Origin: Lamellibrachia satsuma
Lineage: Eukaryota; Annelida; Polychaeta; Sabellida; Siboglinidae
DNA length: 64,000 bases
NCBI GenBank assembly: GCA_033239005.1
Contig: BSQZ01000036.1
Coordinates: 6,447,501 to 6,511,500, forward strand
Reading direction: 5' to 3'
Shown: one piece after another, positions 34,801-48,900 of the stretch
How the letters are laid out: each line of letters starts with the position of its first letter
How positions within the stretch are numbered: position 1 is the stretch's first letter
Translations under genes and position numbers: made by a program
The notes under the pieces: model-generated
Seen by the model: only the letters and a program-made list of their open reading frames with translations
Told to the model about the DNA's origin: nothing
Database searches by the model: none

Positions 34801-37800
34801 GGTAGCAGAGGAGGATACAAGCGGCCACTCTCAATAGGGAATAAACAGTCAAAGGAAGATGATGAAGACAAAGGCATATACTTACAGCCAGGTACTGAGG
34901 TGTAAGACCACCCATGTTGTTGACTGGCGCCCCTCCTGTCAGCGTACCCAGCAGATTTGTATTCATTTGTTGTAGTTTCTTCATCTCTTTGTCTTTCTGT
35001 GTGTCAGCAAACTTGACAACCAACGGTGACCTGCAGCCCTGTAACCGCAAGCCCACACTAGTAACCTGCCGACAATTTCCTGGCTGATTACATAGTAACG
35101 CCAATTCCATAGAGGTTACCCACAATACCACATTTAATCACCAGATGGCGAACACGTTGAATTTCGACAACAGACAATATTCATAACATGTACGACACCT
35201 ACTGACTAAGAATAAAACTATGGTTGTGACATCATTGCGATACGTATGTGACATTATTGCAATACGTTTGTGACTTCAATGTGGTGTTTGTGATGTCATG
35301 GCAATATGTTAGTGACGTCACTGCAATGCCTGAAACTGGTTGTACAAATATGTTGCATTTTTATTATAATTTCTGAAAGCAGTTGTTTTACTGTGGTAGA
35401 TGTGTATGTAGTCAGTTTTATTATCTGCTGTCATACAACAGACATTATTTATGGCATGTACAACACCTGTTGGTTAAGAGAGAAACCACGGTTGTGGGAC
35501 GTCAAAAAATATTGTGTTAATACATATGCGTCATGAATATTATCTATTTCTCATGAAATTAACTTACTGTGCAATTGCAATGAAGCAACACTTGCTTGCA
35601 GGAGTCACTCAAGATAGGTTACAGCAAGTAACACATCTGAGAAACACTGACCATAAGAAAACTAGAGTAACCTAACGACTGCTGCAATACAAGCGTCATT
35701 AACTTGCCTCCATGGTCTGTGACTGATGCATGGCTCTGATGGCGTTCTGTGCACACTGCTTGCTTGCATATGTCACAAAGGCACAACCTACAGCACATGA
35801 CAAACCACCATAACATGGTGAAACAAACAGAGGTATATACACACACGCACATATGCAAAACCAGACACTCATTTACAGTATTATACACTGGCCCATTCAC
35901 TCACCCAGTCATGTTTTACAGTTGAGCCTAACTTGCTTTAATTCTACTGGGCAGACACAAAGCCTGCTGTGGGCAAGCAATTTCAAAAAGTTTGTCAAGT
36001 GGGCTTTATGCGTAATGCTACTTGCAGTAAAAGAGGATATCTTGACAACCGATGCATGAAATTACATTAAATGAACGGTGGGTGGCTTTAGGCGGTATGC
36101 CCAAATACAGGTAAGGGTGGTTTCTGGGTGGTCTGCCCGGGAAAGAGTTACTGTGAACCAACAGTCTGTGGAGTGGATCACCTTTGCTCTGGCCATTTGG
36201 TTCCCTCAGAACTGTGCACTCCTCTATTGTGCCAAATGGCGAGAACATCATCCGAACATCATTTTCGGTACATTTGCGTGACAGCATTCCCAGGAAGAGC
36301 TTGCGTTCTTCAACTGTAAGCAGCACAATGATCATTTATGCAGTTAGCCGTATCCACTGTTGGACAATAAACATTAATTAAAAAAACTTTAAAATTGACA
36401 AAAACTGCAGTTACCAATACAAAACATGCATTTGCATGTATGTATACGTGTGTGTGAGTGCGTGCATGCCTGGGTGAATGTGTGTCAAGCGTGTGTGTAT
36501 GTGTATAAAGCCTCTGCTCATGCTGATTAAACAAATACAAAATAACCACAAAATGTCACAGATGTGTCAAGGTAGGTAGGATGACTACTTAATTAAAGTA
36601 GTTGGGGGTGGTGTCAGTTGATTTTTTTATTTTTTCTTCATAACATGCTAGGAAATATCGAACTGAACGTCGACACCACAAAATAATCACCCGACGCTAA
36701 CGTCATATTTTGCCAATCCATCCTTAAAAAACAGCCCTTTTGGAAATCCCCCCTGATTTCTTAGAAATGCTGACGATGTTTCCATAGTAGCGACCACAAA
36801 TACTATGATGTTTGAACCAGCTATATTCATTCGCCATGAAAGCAGAACATATCGTCTGGTTACTGTGATTCCAGTACACATCAGTGTTATATTTACCTAA
36901 CTAAATCATGTTTATAAACCAGCAAATATCAGCACTAACGTAGTTTATTGTACCTTTGAACCTATAAGTTATAATAACGGAAACGGCCTGTGACCCCGAC
37001 CTGGTGACATGTTTGTCAGACGGCTGGCAAAACCTGATATCCTAGACGACAACACGTTACAAATACAGATTCAAGGCCCATTGTGGCAGCAAATTAAGGG
37101 GTTATATCAATATTACAAATGGCCATTATGTCAACAATACGTAAAATGCCACTGAAAATCATCACATTTCACGCATGATATGCATATCCATCAACATTTC
37201 TGTTATCACTAACCAGGAAACGTTATCTAATTAAATAATAAAAAAAAAACTACAATACTTGCGATGTTGTAATGTGGCGTATGAACTCGTCTTACATGTA
37301 GGCAACTACACACGTTTTGGAATTAAGATTGGTGAAGGGTTTGTGTAAAAAATACACTGCCACTTTAGGTTGGCATTCAACTTTTGTTTAATTCATTCAC
37401 GGTAGTGTAGCAGATGTAAGTCATTTATGTAAACCAAAATCAACCTTATCAGTGACACTGTCATCTATTTCTTTGGGGATTTTCTCAAAACGATGTAATT
37501 TCACATTTGTAGCTATTTTTTCACATTTACAATTTTTTTTGTAATCTTGTAACCAAATAAATGAAAAACTCCAAATTTTAATCTGGAATATTGTATAGTA
37601 CTTCAAGTACAATATGTGAAGAAATGTTTAATTTATCTTAAAAGCTTCTACTGAAACTACTCAATTCAAGACAAGCATATAATAGCCACCCCAGCTACCT
37701 TAACCCTTGTTATGAATTAAGACAGTACAGACAGTCACCTGATCATTTGATAGATATACACTATTTTTCTTCTATATGACACTTACTACTTCTTTTTTCG

Positions 37801-40800
37801 CTGTCTGCAGGCTTCATTTGTATAGGATGCTGCATCTGCAATATAAGGAGGTCAACTTATATGTAACAGCTCATAAAGGTTTTTCCACGATAGGAAATAA
37901 ATAAAAACTTTCAAATTGCCCATTGGACAAGTTGACCAGAATTTAATTCTACCTGTACAACAACTACTTGTATTAAGTCATTAGGAGGTGTTTAATCGAT
38001 ATATTGAGCCTAGATTAGCAACAGAAAAGCAGGGTTCGAAAAGCAAAATCCATATGGTGCCAAAGATTGACAACAATGTCATGACACTTCCGTCCTCCCT
38101 TACTGAAAACAAATAATGCTGTCTATAATCCTGACATTTACTAAATTGCTTTGACCTTGGAGGTCAATGAAATTCCGGGAACCCTGGATGGGCCCAGCTC
38201 CAAAAAGTTAATTTACAAAACTTGGCAAGGACACTTCTGGAAGACATCACTGTCCAACAGTTGAGACAAGGGTGGTTTGGCAAGTTGAACCAATGGTTAA
38301 TTAATGGTTAGCAATTTATAGAGCTTCTAGTGACAGCATCTGAATTTGATAAATTTTGAGTATAAATACCCCGGAGGAGCGATTGTAAGGGGCCGGCAAG
38401 ACTGTCTTAAATTCACACTGATGTGTGTAGTCATGCTGAATTTAAGGCAATTTTCAGTAAGGGTGGCCTTGGCAGGCCATACCTGCTGTAGCAATAGAAT
38501 TAAAAATTTCCAGTCAGAGTTTACTTGTCAATTTTTTTTAGACTTTAAGAGTCTATATAATTTTCCGTGATGTTTACATTCACAACTTTTCTTTACGGTT
38601 TATGGTGATATTTATATATATATATATATTTTTTGTCAACCTGAGTGATTATATTGTTACTATGTAGGCCCCATCTGATGTACATGATTAAAATGAGTTC
38701 GAACCTGGAACAATACATTGACTACCCCTCAGTAGTACTCGTTGGTTGAGTGAGCACTAGTTCAATCATAAATCTTGACTTGGCGAGAGCAAAGAAAATG
38801 GACAATTAAATCATTTACAAACACATTTGTGAGATATGCCTTCCCAGACCATTGCGTGCAGCCCAGCTGAATATAAGTGAGGGAGGCATATCTTACAACA
38901 TGTTAACTGAGCTGCTCATGAATCTAAGCACTGTAACCACGCTCCGGCTTACGATTTACAGAAGGCATGGTGTCACCTTATAAAGATAAACCAGTAAAAC
39001 ACAGAGCATTATCGATCGCCTCAATGTAGACAAATTTAGTGCATGGTACCAAATGTAAGTTCAAATGCTTGGCAAAATGAAGCTTAGCAAAAAAAGCTTT
39101 CCAACAAAGTACACAAATTTTTTATTTGAGTATATTTTGACACATTACCTATTTTTCTCATCATTGTAGAGGACCCGATTGTCAGATATGTCCAAGAACA
39201 CGGCACTGTTGCATTATTCATTCTTCATTTAGTAAAATACTATTATGGTAGACAACACACAAGTAATATTTTGTGAAAAAAAATTAAGTTAAATATGTTA
39301 TAATTTGAATTTAAACCAGTAAGAAATTGTTTGTGCCAGTTTTGGTTACTTTAAATTTAAAAAAAAAACTGTTACATGCCAACATTTGTTTTCCTTTCTA
39401 ATCTCAAGAGAACGTTGAAATACCCTTAAAAGTGCACTAGCCAAAAATTCAGAATGCACCATTTTAAAGGTAGTATAAAAAAATCTATGGATGCCATGCC
39501 CCAGAAAACGCCACTTCATGATGAGTGGTTGATTTACACACCGAGAATAGTGTTTTGCTCCGTTCTAGCTTCAGTTAGACTGTGACCAGACAACATTCTA
39601 CTCACCCCAGACATTGTCTTTATATTGTGTAGACTGTGACCAGACAACATTCTACTTACCCCAGACATTGTCTTTATATTGTGTAGACTGTGACCAAACA
39701 ACATTCTACTTACCCCAGACATTGTCTTTATATTGTGTAGCTTGTTTTGTGCTTCTAATGCTGCCTTTCTTGTGAAGAATGTCACAAAACAACAACCTGT
39801 AAAGACATCAATGTATCATAGTATTGTCCATCACTGAAGGCCAATAATTACCCCACATTCCATAATTATACATCCCAAAAATCTCAATCATCATATGCAT
39901 GGCAATCAATCATTAGAAATGTGCCATTCACCTTTGTTCACACCAACTATTCACTGCAAAAATTGCGCTTTTGCTTTCATTGTGTCTTTATATTTTGTCT
40001 CATCAGTGCCAATACTGACAATGTCTACAAGCACTGAAGGCAGAATTACTTTTTTTAATTGTGCACTGACCATAAGTGTCATGTAATGTGTTTACTAGAG
40101 AGACATGTAGAGACAAACAAAACTTGTTCACAAATACCAGGAATTACGTTTTCTCATACTAAACACAATGTTGATACAAGTCTCACCTTTGCTCATATCA
40201 GACAGTCACTGTCAGTACCAATCGCTAACCTTTCCTCATACATCAGACAGTCACTGTCAGTACCAATCGCTAACCTTTCCTCATACATCAGACAGTCACT
40301 GTCAGTACCAATCGCTAACCTTTCCTCATACATCAGACAGTCACTGTCAGTACCAATCGCTAACCTTTCCTCATACATCAGACAGTCACTGTCAGTACCA
40401 ATCGCTAACCTTTCCTCATACATCAGACAGTCACTGTCAGTACCAATCGCTAACCTTTCCTCATACATCAGACAGTCACTGTCAGTACCAATCGCTAACC
40501 TTTCCTCATACATCAGACAGTCACTGTCAGTACCAATCGCTAACCTTTCCTCATACATCAGACAGTCACTATCAGTACCAATCGCTAACCTTTCCTCATA
40601 CATCAGACAGTCACTATCAGTAAAGTCTCACCTCTGCTTGTATTAAGGCCAGATATGGCAACTGCATGGGTATTTTTTATATTGATAATTATGCCAAACT
40701 TATTTTTCCAATAAGAAAGAGTAGGTCAAGGGGAGAACAACATACATTGAACGTTTTTCATTTAGACCCCCCATAGCCATGGTAACAAACAAGATGGCTA

Positions 40801-43800
40801 TCATAATGTGAAAATGTAGCACACTTTGTGCATGGCCCCCAGCCATTACTACAGCAGATAAGATCACAGTTCTTTCACTGTTATATCTAGATAACTTGAT
40901 ATATTATGCAATAACAACCTTGCTTTTGTAATTTTTGTAAATTAGATATTTTATTTTGAATTAGAAATATTGTTGAAAAAAATCCAATGTTTTTCGTTAT
41001 AAATACCTTCATTACAAATAAATTAAGCAAGTTATTACAAATATAAGGTCGTTATTGCATGGAGAGAATAATGTAGGCTATAACAATGTAAACCTGACTG
41101 ACATGACTTTAATATTACCAGTTATATGGATTACATGTGTCACCAATCAGGATTGATAGAACAAATAGAACGCTATGTTTCCAAATGTGTAACTTGTTTT
41201 CATGTCATATGCAGGTCACCCATGGACAGGTTATATTCATGATATTTCCAATTTTATCATGATTGGCATGGCACGAAAAATTTCTTAACTAAATTTGTTG
41301 TATGGAAATATCCGGTCAACGCGGGTCGCAAGCATAGCAGAGCATCCCGATGGTGACGTAGTACAATGCTGAATACCAAATAAGGAGATAGTCAGTAGAA
41401 TCCTGCTTGCATATATGACGATGTCCAGCGGGCCAAAGGGCGGGGATGCTGTCTAAACAGGCGGTTAGAGGACAGAAAGGGGAGTCTACCCGTAATAAAC
41501 AAGATGGCGTACGGTGAATTTACGGCAGCGTTGCAAAGGTCTAAAGATCACATATTTTCGAACTTGTTCTCCATCTTGAGAATCAAAATGGGATTATAAC
41601 TTTATAGGAGCACACTTTATTAAAAAAAATAAATGTGTAAAAATTTTCTTTATTCATAATTAACATACAACGCTATCGGAATACGGAGGAAACAAATTTG
41701 TTGTTTATTTTTCTTCTTCAAAATACGTGATTTCAGCTACCGTGTCTGGCCTTAAACAATCGCTGTAAGTACCAATTGCTAACCTTTCCTCACACATCAG
41801 ACAGTCACTGTCAGCACCACTTGCTAACCTTCCCTCGTGTATCAGACAGTCACTGTCAGTAAAGCCTCACCTCTGCTCGTATTAAACAGTGACTGTCAGT
41901 ACAAGTCTCACCTTTGCTCATGCTGGTAACTTTGTCACGCAGCACATTCAGCTGACAAATGGGCCCAAACTCCTCAAACATCTTGCGAAGATCGTCCTCA
42001 TCCATGGACCGGGGCACTTGCCCCACAAACATCTTTATCGCGTCTGGATCGGGCTCTGTCTGAGGTGAATTCATATTGCTGCAAGCAGATATCACACACA
42101 GTGAGGCTGGCTGAATAACTTACAAAGTTCTGACAAATTTTTATACAACTTGGATCTACCAGTAGCCTAATTTAAGCCAAGACTTTTGTATATAACAACT
42201 GCTTTTTAGTCATTAGTGAAATATTGTGATAGGAAAGTATGCAATGCTGATCTGTTATACAAATACAGGTCAAAGACACAGATACATGTCCAAAAGATGA
42301 AAAGAAGGCAACAGTAAACCTGGTACTACTGAACAACTTTGTGATAACACCAAACAGATGCAAAAAATGCTAATTTGCTCAAATTATCCATTGCATAAAC
42401 ACTGCTCCACACGAGACATGATATGCAGGAATTTTGTTAGGTGTGGCAATAGCAGGGACCATGTATCCATAGCAGGGACCACAAACCCTACAGTAGGGAC
42501 CATGAACCCCCCATAGCAGGAACCATGAACCCCCCATAGCAGGAACCATGAACCCCCCATAGCAGGAACCATGAACCACACAGCAGGGACCATGAAGCCT
42601 CTGCTAAACCATGAACCCCCATACCAGGAACCCCCATACCAGGAACCCCCATACCAGGAACCATGAACCCCACAGCAAGGATCATGAATCCCCATAGCAG
42701 AGACCACAAGTTCATGACTTCCCATAACAGGGACCATGACCCCCCCAGAAGGGAACATGGATACCCAATAAAAGGGACCACATAACGTGCTCCAATTAAG
42801 GCACCAAATTTAAAGTAAACATTCCACGAAATTGTGAAACATTGCAATGTGATAAAAACACCTCCATATATTAACTTTCCCACCACTGACAGACAGTATA
42901 AATAGTTATGTATTACAGCTTGGCTTGAATTTTTTTACATAATGTGTAATGACATAAATCTAATATATTGGTAAACTACACAGACATGACATATTCTGAC
43001 CAACACGGAGCCGAACCAGCGCTACACCACCCGCTGCCACGCAGTAGTGATCACGGCTCGAAAATATTCTAGCCACATTTACATGTGGCTAACAGTTCTG
43101 AGCTTAAATTAAATGGAAGAAGAAATCACAATGTGCTGCTGCTAAATGTCTCCTTCTAGTGAATAAAATGTTAAACTATTTAAGTATGCTTAACAAATGC
43201 AGTAGTTGTATCTAAAAAAGTGGTTGAGATGAACCAAGATGAGTAACATGTAAAAATGTTTAGCTGATGGAAATCTTTGTGCAGACCTATCTCTAGAAGC
43301 CCTGAACACACTATAGAATCATGGCTATTTTACTAAGGGGCTAAACATCCTGCCTTAGAAATAGAAGATAGCCTTATCAATCTGCTTTATTGGGCAGCAT
43401 CTAATGTTCACTGACAGAACGTTGTGGGGCCAGCCTTACCACTAGTATATACTGTGACATTACACATAGCCTGTCAAAGATTAGATAAACTGATTATCCC
43501 TCCCCATTATAGCCCCACCTACATGAGAGTAATCACAAAATGTACTACATTAACCACCAAAGTGGTCAGGTAGACTAGATGAAACTTGTGAGATTTGGCA
43601 TTTTATATATTTAGTCTGGCAGGTGCTTATAGTGCCTATGACACGGTTGTTGCAAGTTCTAGTTGGTTGTTGCAAGTTCTAGTTGGTTGTTGCAAGTTCC
43701 AGTTGGTTGTTGCAAGTTCTAGTTGGTTGTTGCAAATTCTAGTTCGTTTCGAAAAAGCAACTTTTAACCAAATAAAATACGTTCATGGTAATACAATCTA

Positions 43801-44135
43801 GGACTTTGCACATAGTCGATTTATTTATCACTAAATAGGTTAATTTGCAGTGATCTCACATCTGGTTCTTCTAATCTAGCACGCCTGTTTGTGATAATCC
43901 AATGCAGTTTTTCACTAACCATTTACAGCAACATTGAAAATGTTCAAGGCTACTAACTCCACTCACAGCAATTATGGGTATGTATGAGCAATTCTCAAAT
44001 GGTTGCCATTTTATAGATCTACCTATTGTAATTAATCATTTAAAATATATGTCATTAATAATATATATATAAAATAAATATTGGAAACACACCTGTAATA
44101 CTATCTGATGTATGACTACTTTTTAGAGTATCACA

Positions 44136-44215
<80 letters not shown>

Positions 44216-45884
44216 GTGATACTCTAAAAAGTAGTCATACATCAGATAGTATTACAGGTGTGTTTCCAATATTTATTTTATATGCCTGATTGTTTGCGCA
44301 ATGTCGGCTGTAGAAATAAGATGTGGCATCATTAGCCTGTCTGTCAACATCCAAAACTTGTGTAATGTAATATTAATAAAATCTATAAAGATCCTTCCTC
44401 AATTCGATTCAATGCATTCTACTTCTGGACTTTAAAGTTTAAGTATCGCCTGATATTTAGTGTTCTTCTGATTAATAAATTTTGTTGATGATTGGAATAT
44501 ATCTGCACTCACTGGGAATCTTGCATGCGACAAACAGTGCCACCACATCATGGAGCCTGCATAAACACAGCTAGTTAATTTGACGTCAAAAGAGTTAGGG
44601 GTGCTGTTGACGAATTATTCAATTAACCCTGGGGAAAGTTTGATCAGAGCAGTTTTTCATTTACAGACTACATATGCTATAAATAACCCTAAAATGCCCC
44701 TAAACCGCAACTAATTGTCTGGTCAATTTGAATTTTACCCATAACAAACAAAATATTTATGATGGATGATCGCCTCTAGTGGATTCCGATAGGCAGCAGC
44801 ACACTTTACAATCACACAGGCTGCCCACAAAAATTATACAATCAATCATTAATCCGTCTGGCCAGTTTAAAAAACATAATTCTGCTAAACATGCTAAAAC
44901 TGATTCTCTGGCCAATGTCATAGAGGAAGCTATTTTTCATCTTTCACTTCGTACTTGGTTCATAACAGAAGCCCCTAAACAAAGGCTTACCTGGTTTTCA
45001 ACCTTTTTGCACATGTGAGTATCTCGGAGATCTGCTCCGATTCACTGTAAGACATGTTGTACACAGAGCTGTCAATGTTACGCTGTATTCCACACACACA
45101 TACTATCCACTGACTTGCCTGTCTACCACCCTCTCAAGCTGAACTAGGTATCATGGACAGGCCCAGCCAGATTGAGGCAAACAGTCTTTGTGTGGACAAA
45201 ACTCAGGCTACCTGATTGTACGGGTCACACAGTGTATCAGAATGGCACATACAATCAATCTATGCTCAGTTGCTCACAGATCTGAAGTGACACAATAAAC
45301 AATCTCACAGTAGGGGGGACAGGGCTAGCTAGAAAAACTTATTTCAGGATTGCAGTAAGAATTGTTACCCAATCAAAACCAACAAAACCACATATATCTA
45401 TGCAGATAGCAAATGCATAAATAATTGCGCACTTAATGCATTACATACGTTTTAACTTTTATGAGGTGTCCTCAGGTAACACAAGTTACTCCAAGGCAGG
45501 GCTAGTTGTGATTGCTGTTTTTAAAATCACAAAACATCACCAAATCACATAACATTTAAATTAAAATTATCAATCTGATTATTTAGCATTTCATCTATAA
45601 TTTGAAAAGAAATGGTTAGTTTATGTTAGAAACTTCTACTGAAATTACTCAATTCTAAACAACCACAGAATAGCCACCCCAGCTACTATAACAAATTACC
45701 TTTCCCCCTTTAAAATGGAGCCGTTTTTTTACCTTGTCAACAGATACTAAATAATAAACTAAAATATTATTGCCAGTACGGACAATAAATGGTAGCAGTT
45801 TGGACATTCTACTTTAACACATCAGGAATTTTTTTTTATCCATATTCGTGTACCATTTCATTGTCCTTCTCCCTATCATTCTTG

Positions 45885-45929
<45 letters not shown>

Positions 45930-48900
45930 CTGTACCAATTCGTTTGCATATTAAGCAAATTTCAGAATTGTTGCTTGTAAATGTCTCATGTTATAGGCAC
46001 AATTTGCATGTAAATGCTTAGTTCTTTTGCAGAAATGCCCAAGTATAGCCACTCATTCACTGGTTAAAATTTAAGTAAATTCTTTTTCTATTTCCTGAAA
46101 ATTTTTTGATTTGACTCGGCATGTTTTTCCAAAATAAATCGGGGTTCGTAGGGATTTGCAGACTTCAAATATAAGTACTTCTAAGGACCTTTTTTCCTTT
46201 TTATAAGGACCATCTATGGCATACTAAGAAAAAAATTAGTGCTCAGGCGTGAAGAAATCCTGCATCCCTCATTGAGAATCTGACTGATGCTGCTTCAATT
46301 TTTCTTGTGTAGGTCCATACGAGCATGTTTCCAAAGAACCGATTCGCCCATGCTGGCAAGGCTTAAATGCTTCAAGCAAACTGTGCACTTTACAAAGTAT
46401 TTGTCAGCTGCATCCTTTAAAATCCAATCTTTGTATCTCTCATCTGCCAGCCATCTATCTTAGAAAGTGTAATTTCCCGGCATTTCGAAACACGTTCATC
46501 ACAAGTGAAGAGAACAAATATGGCCCTGGTCTCGCTGAACTCTCGCGTTTGCATGACTTTGATTAACAACATGGCTGCGTGCAATACATGATAATGTCCA
46601 GTAAATAAGACATATCTAGCGAGTTCGTTTCTGTTTAGATCAGAATGTATGAACCTTTTTACCGGACGTATGCGGAATGATGCAAGGACACATTCAGGTA
46701 CAAAAATGCATCAAATACTGTTGACATAAAGCCCTAATAATTTAGGCCAGTTAAGTAAATGATTACATTTTTTTACTGGAAATAACCACTTATAAGGACC
46801 GCTGGACTAATATAAGGACATAGAAAGCCTTTAGAAAAAATCAAATATAAGGACATACAAGCATGACATAGTGAGACTTTCATTTAGGCCGAGAGAACAG
46901 TACAACCTCTAGTTGGTTGTTGCTTCACTTTACACCCAGCTGGCCTAATCGCCACCACTGATGATAGCCAAACAGGCACTAAAGTACAACAATCTAACCC
47001 TTACAGTCCTACCCAGACTGAACCTACATGAAACTGAACCATTCACCACTTCAACTATCTCATATGGTAGACACTTCCCACAAGCAAAACAGCTATCTTG
47101 ATTAGAACACATTCAGGAATGCCAGTTTTATCAGCAGCTGTGCCTATAGATTATATGGGCCATTCTCAAGAAGTGACCTATTGGCACACAACAGGCACAA
47201 AATTTTATTTGTCTAGATATACAAAATTCTTTTACGCTTGTACAATTTTTATGTTAATAACTAACTATGGGCCCACAACATTAACCCTAGGAGTGACCAC
47301 TGGGCTGAATTCGGCCCGCACGATCAGTGCAAAAAGCTTTCCGGCTGATTCTGGTATCACTCTGCAGTAGCAATTTTTTTTCCATCACCAGTACCTCACA
47401 TGGGAACAAATGGTATAATTTGTTCTGCTTCATATTTATTCATGAGGATAGTCGATGATAGCTAATGACGATCTAGCTTACAAAACGTATTACATAGTTG
47501 GTGCCCATATTTGGCTGCTTTTACTATGCTCCGCAGAATAAATTTACGTTTCCATTCATAGTATCTAAATATGTAACATGTTATACCTTTGGAAAGCTCT
47601 ATGATTGGCCTATATGAATACACATGAATGAACGAGCAGGCTATATGCAGCGAATAAGCATTGTCATTACAAACACGTGTTGTCTGGGCCGTCTGGGATT
47701 TTTATTTACTAATCCGCCATTTTGTTTTCTCACTTCGTTCTGTGTCAGTTGACTTTAGGCCAGATTATTTCAAGTTTCTGCGTCAATATTTCAATAAACT
47801 GAATGACAGCATTAGTGCATCACATTATTAAACTAGTTCAGACAGTTAGAGCGATGTTGTGGGCTTTTATGAGGTAAATATCAGCAAGTTGCCATCGTGA
47901 TTTTTTCGACAGCCTGCACTGCCACGGTAAACAACATGGGACCGATGGGCCTGAATCGGCATAGTTTTAAAAAAAATAATAAAAATAAATGTTTTCAACA
48001 GATCTGATTCATTTTTGTTTTATTTTACAGCTATTACACGTGTATGACTACAGTTCCCCCATTGGACCATAGGGACATACAACCAATTATCTGGTAGAAG
48101 GGTAAACATTTTTCTTCTTCTTTTTTTGATGAAATTCAAATAGTGATAAGATTATATGCTGTAGTTCTTTTTCATTTTATTACAATAGTACAATAGTCTT
48201 ATTAGCAACAAAATGATACTTCAATCACATTTGTGCTATAAATAGTAGCGATGTTATGATTTTTTAAAAGCACCCTTATGAATAATTCCAATTTGTGTAC
48301 ATCGTGGTAATTTATCATGGTCACTCCTAGGGTTAAACATATTACATATTGTAATTATTATTCAAGATACTTTAAAAATGTAATAATTATAGTAGCAGTG
48401 ATATAATAATAGTTAGCATAACTTGAAGAGATGACAACCATAATAACTATATACATTTACTCATTTAGAGATGATCTAGCTTTTCGTTTTACCCGTCCTT
48501 TATCCCTGATGCAAAATATTCCTCAAGTGTGGTATTAGTTCAGTCACCAGATGCCCACTTTAAACAGTGAAAAAAACCAGGATGTATGGGAGCCATTTGC
48601 GAATGAAGTTGGAAATAGGTGCAGTTGAGGATTCAAACCTGGGTTCCCTCAACTGATGTTTTAACCACTACATCACTGGCAAAAAAAGGTGACATTATAG
48701 TCAAACCTGTCTTAACCCTTTCAAAGGTCGAAAACGGTTGTTGCAGAATTTCCTCATAACGGCGGCATATGGCTTTACGCAGAGGCCATGACCGACTTTT
48801 TTATAACAATATTCCTTTCTGTCACTATTATCTGATATGAGAACACATAGTATCGATCGAAAACTGATATATTCTTCTTTCTGTCTCATCTTTATTCATG

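Noticed and set aside
36128..36381. + strand open frames over the RRM2 exon
   Set aside because: Antisense shadows of the conserved CELF RRM2 exon.
40059..40646. 195-, 151- and 136-residue repetitive open frames on both strands
   Set aside because: The 45-bp unit is a multiple of three and lacks stops in these frames; simultaneous opening on both strands is expected from the repeat.
42384..42886. Gly/Ser/Trp-rich minus-strand open frames
   Set aside because: Translation of a 20-24-bp minisatellite; no matching exon borders or domain.
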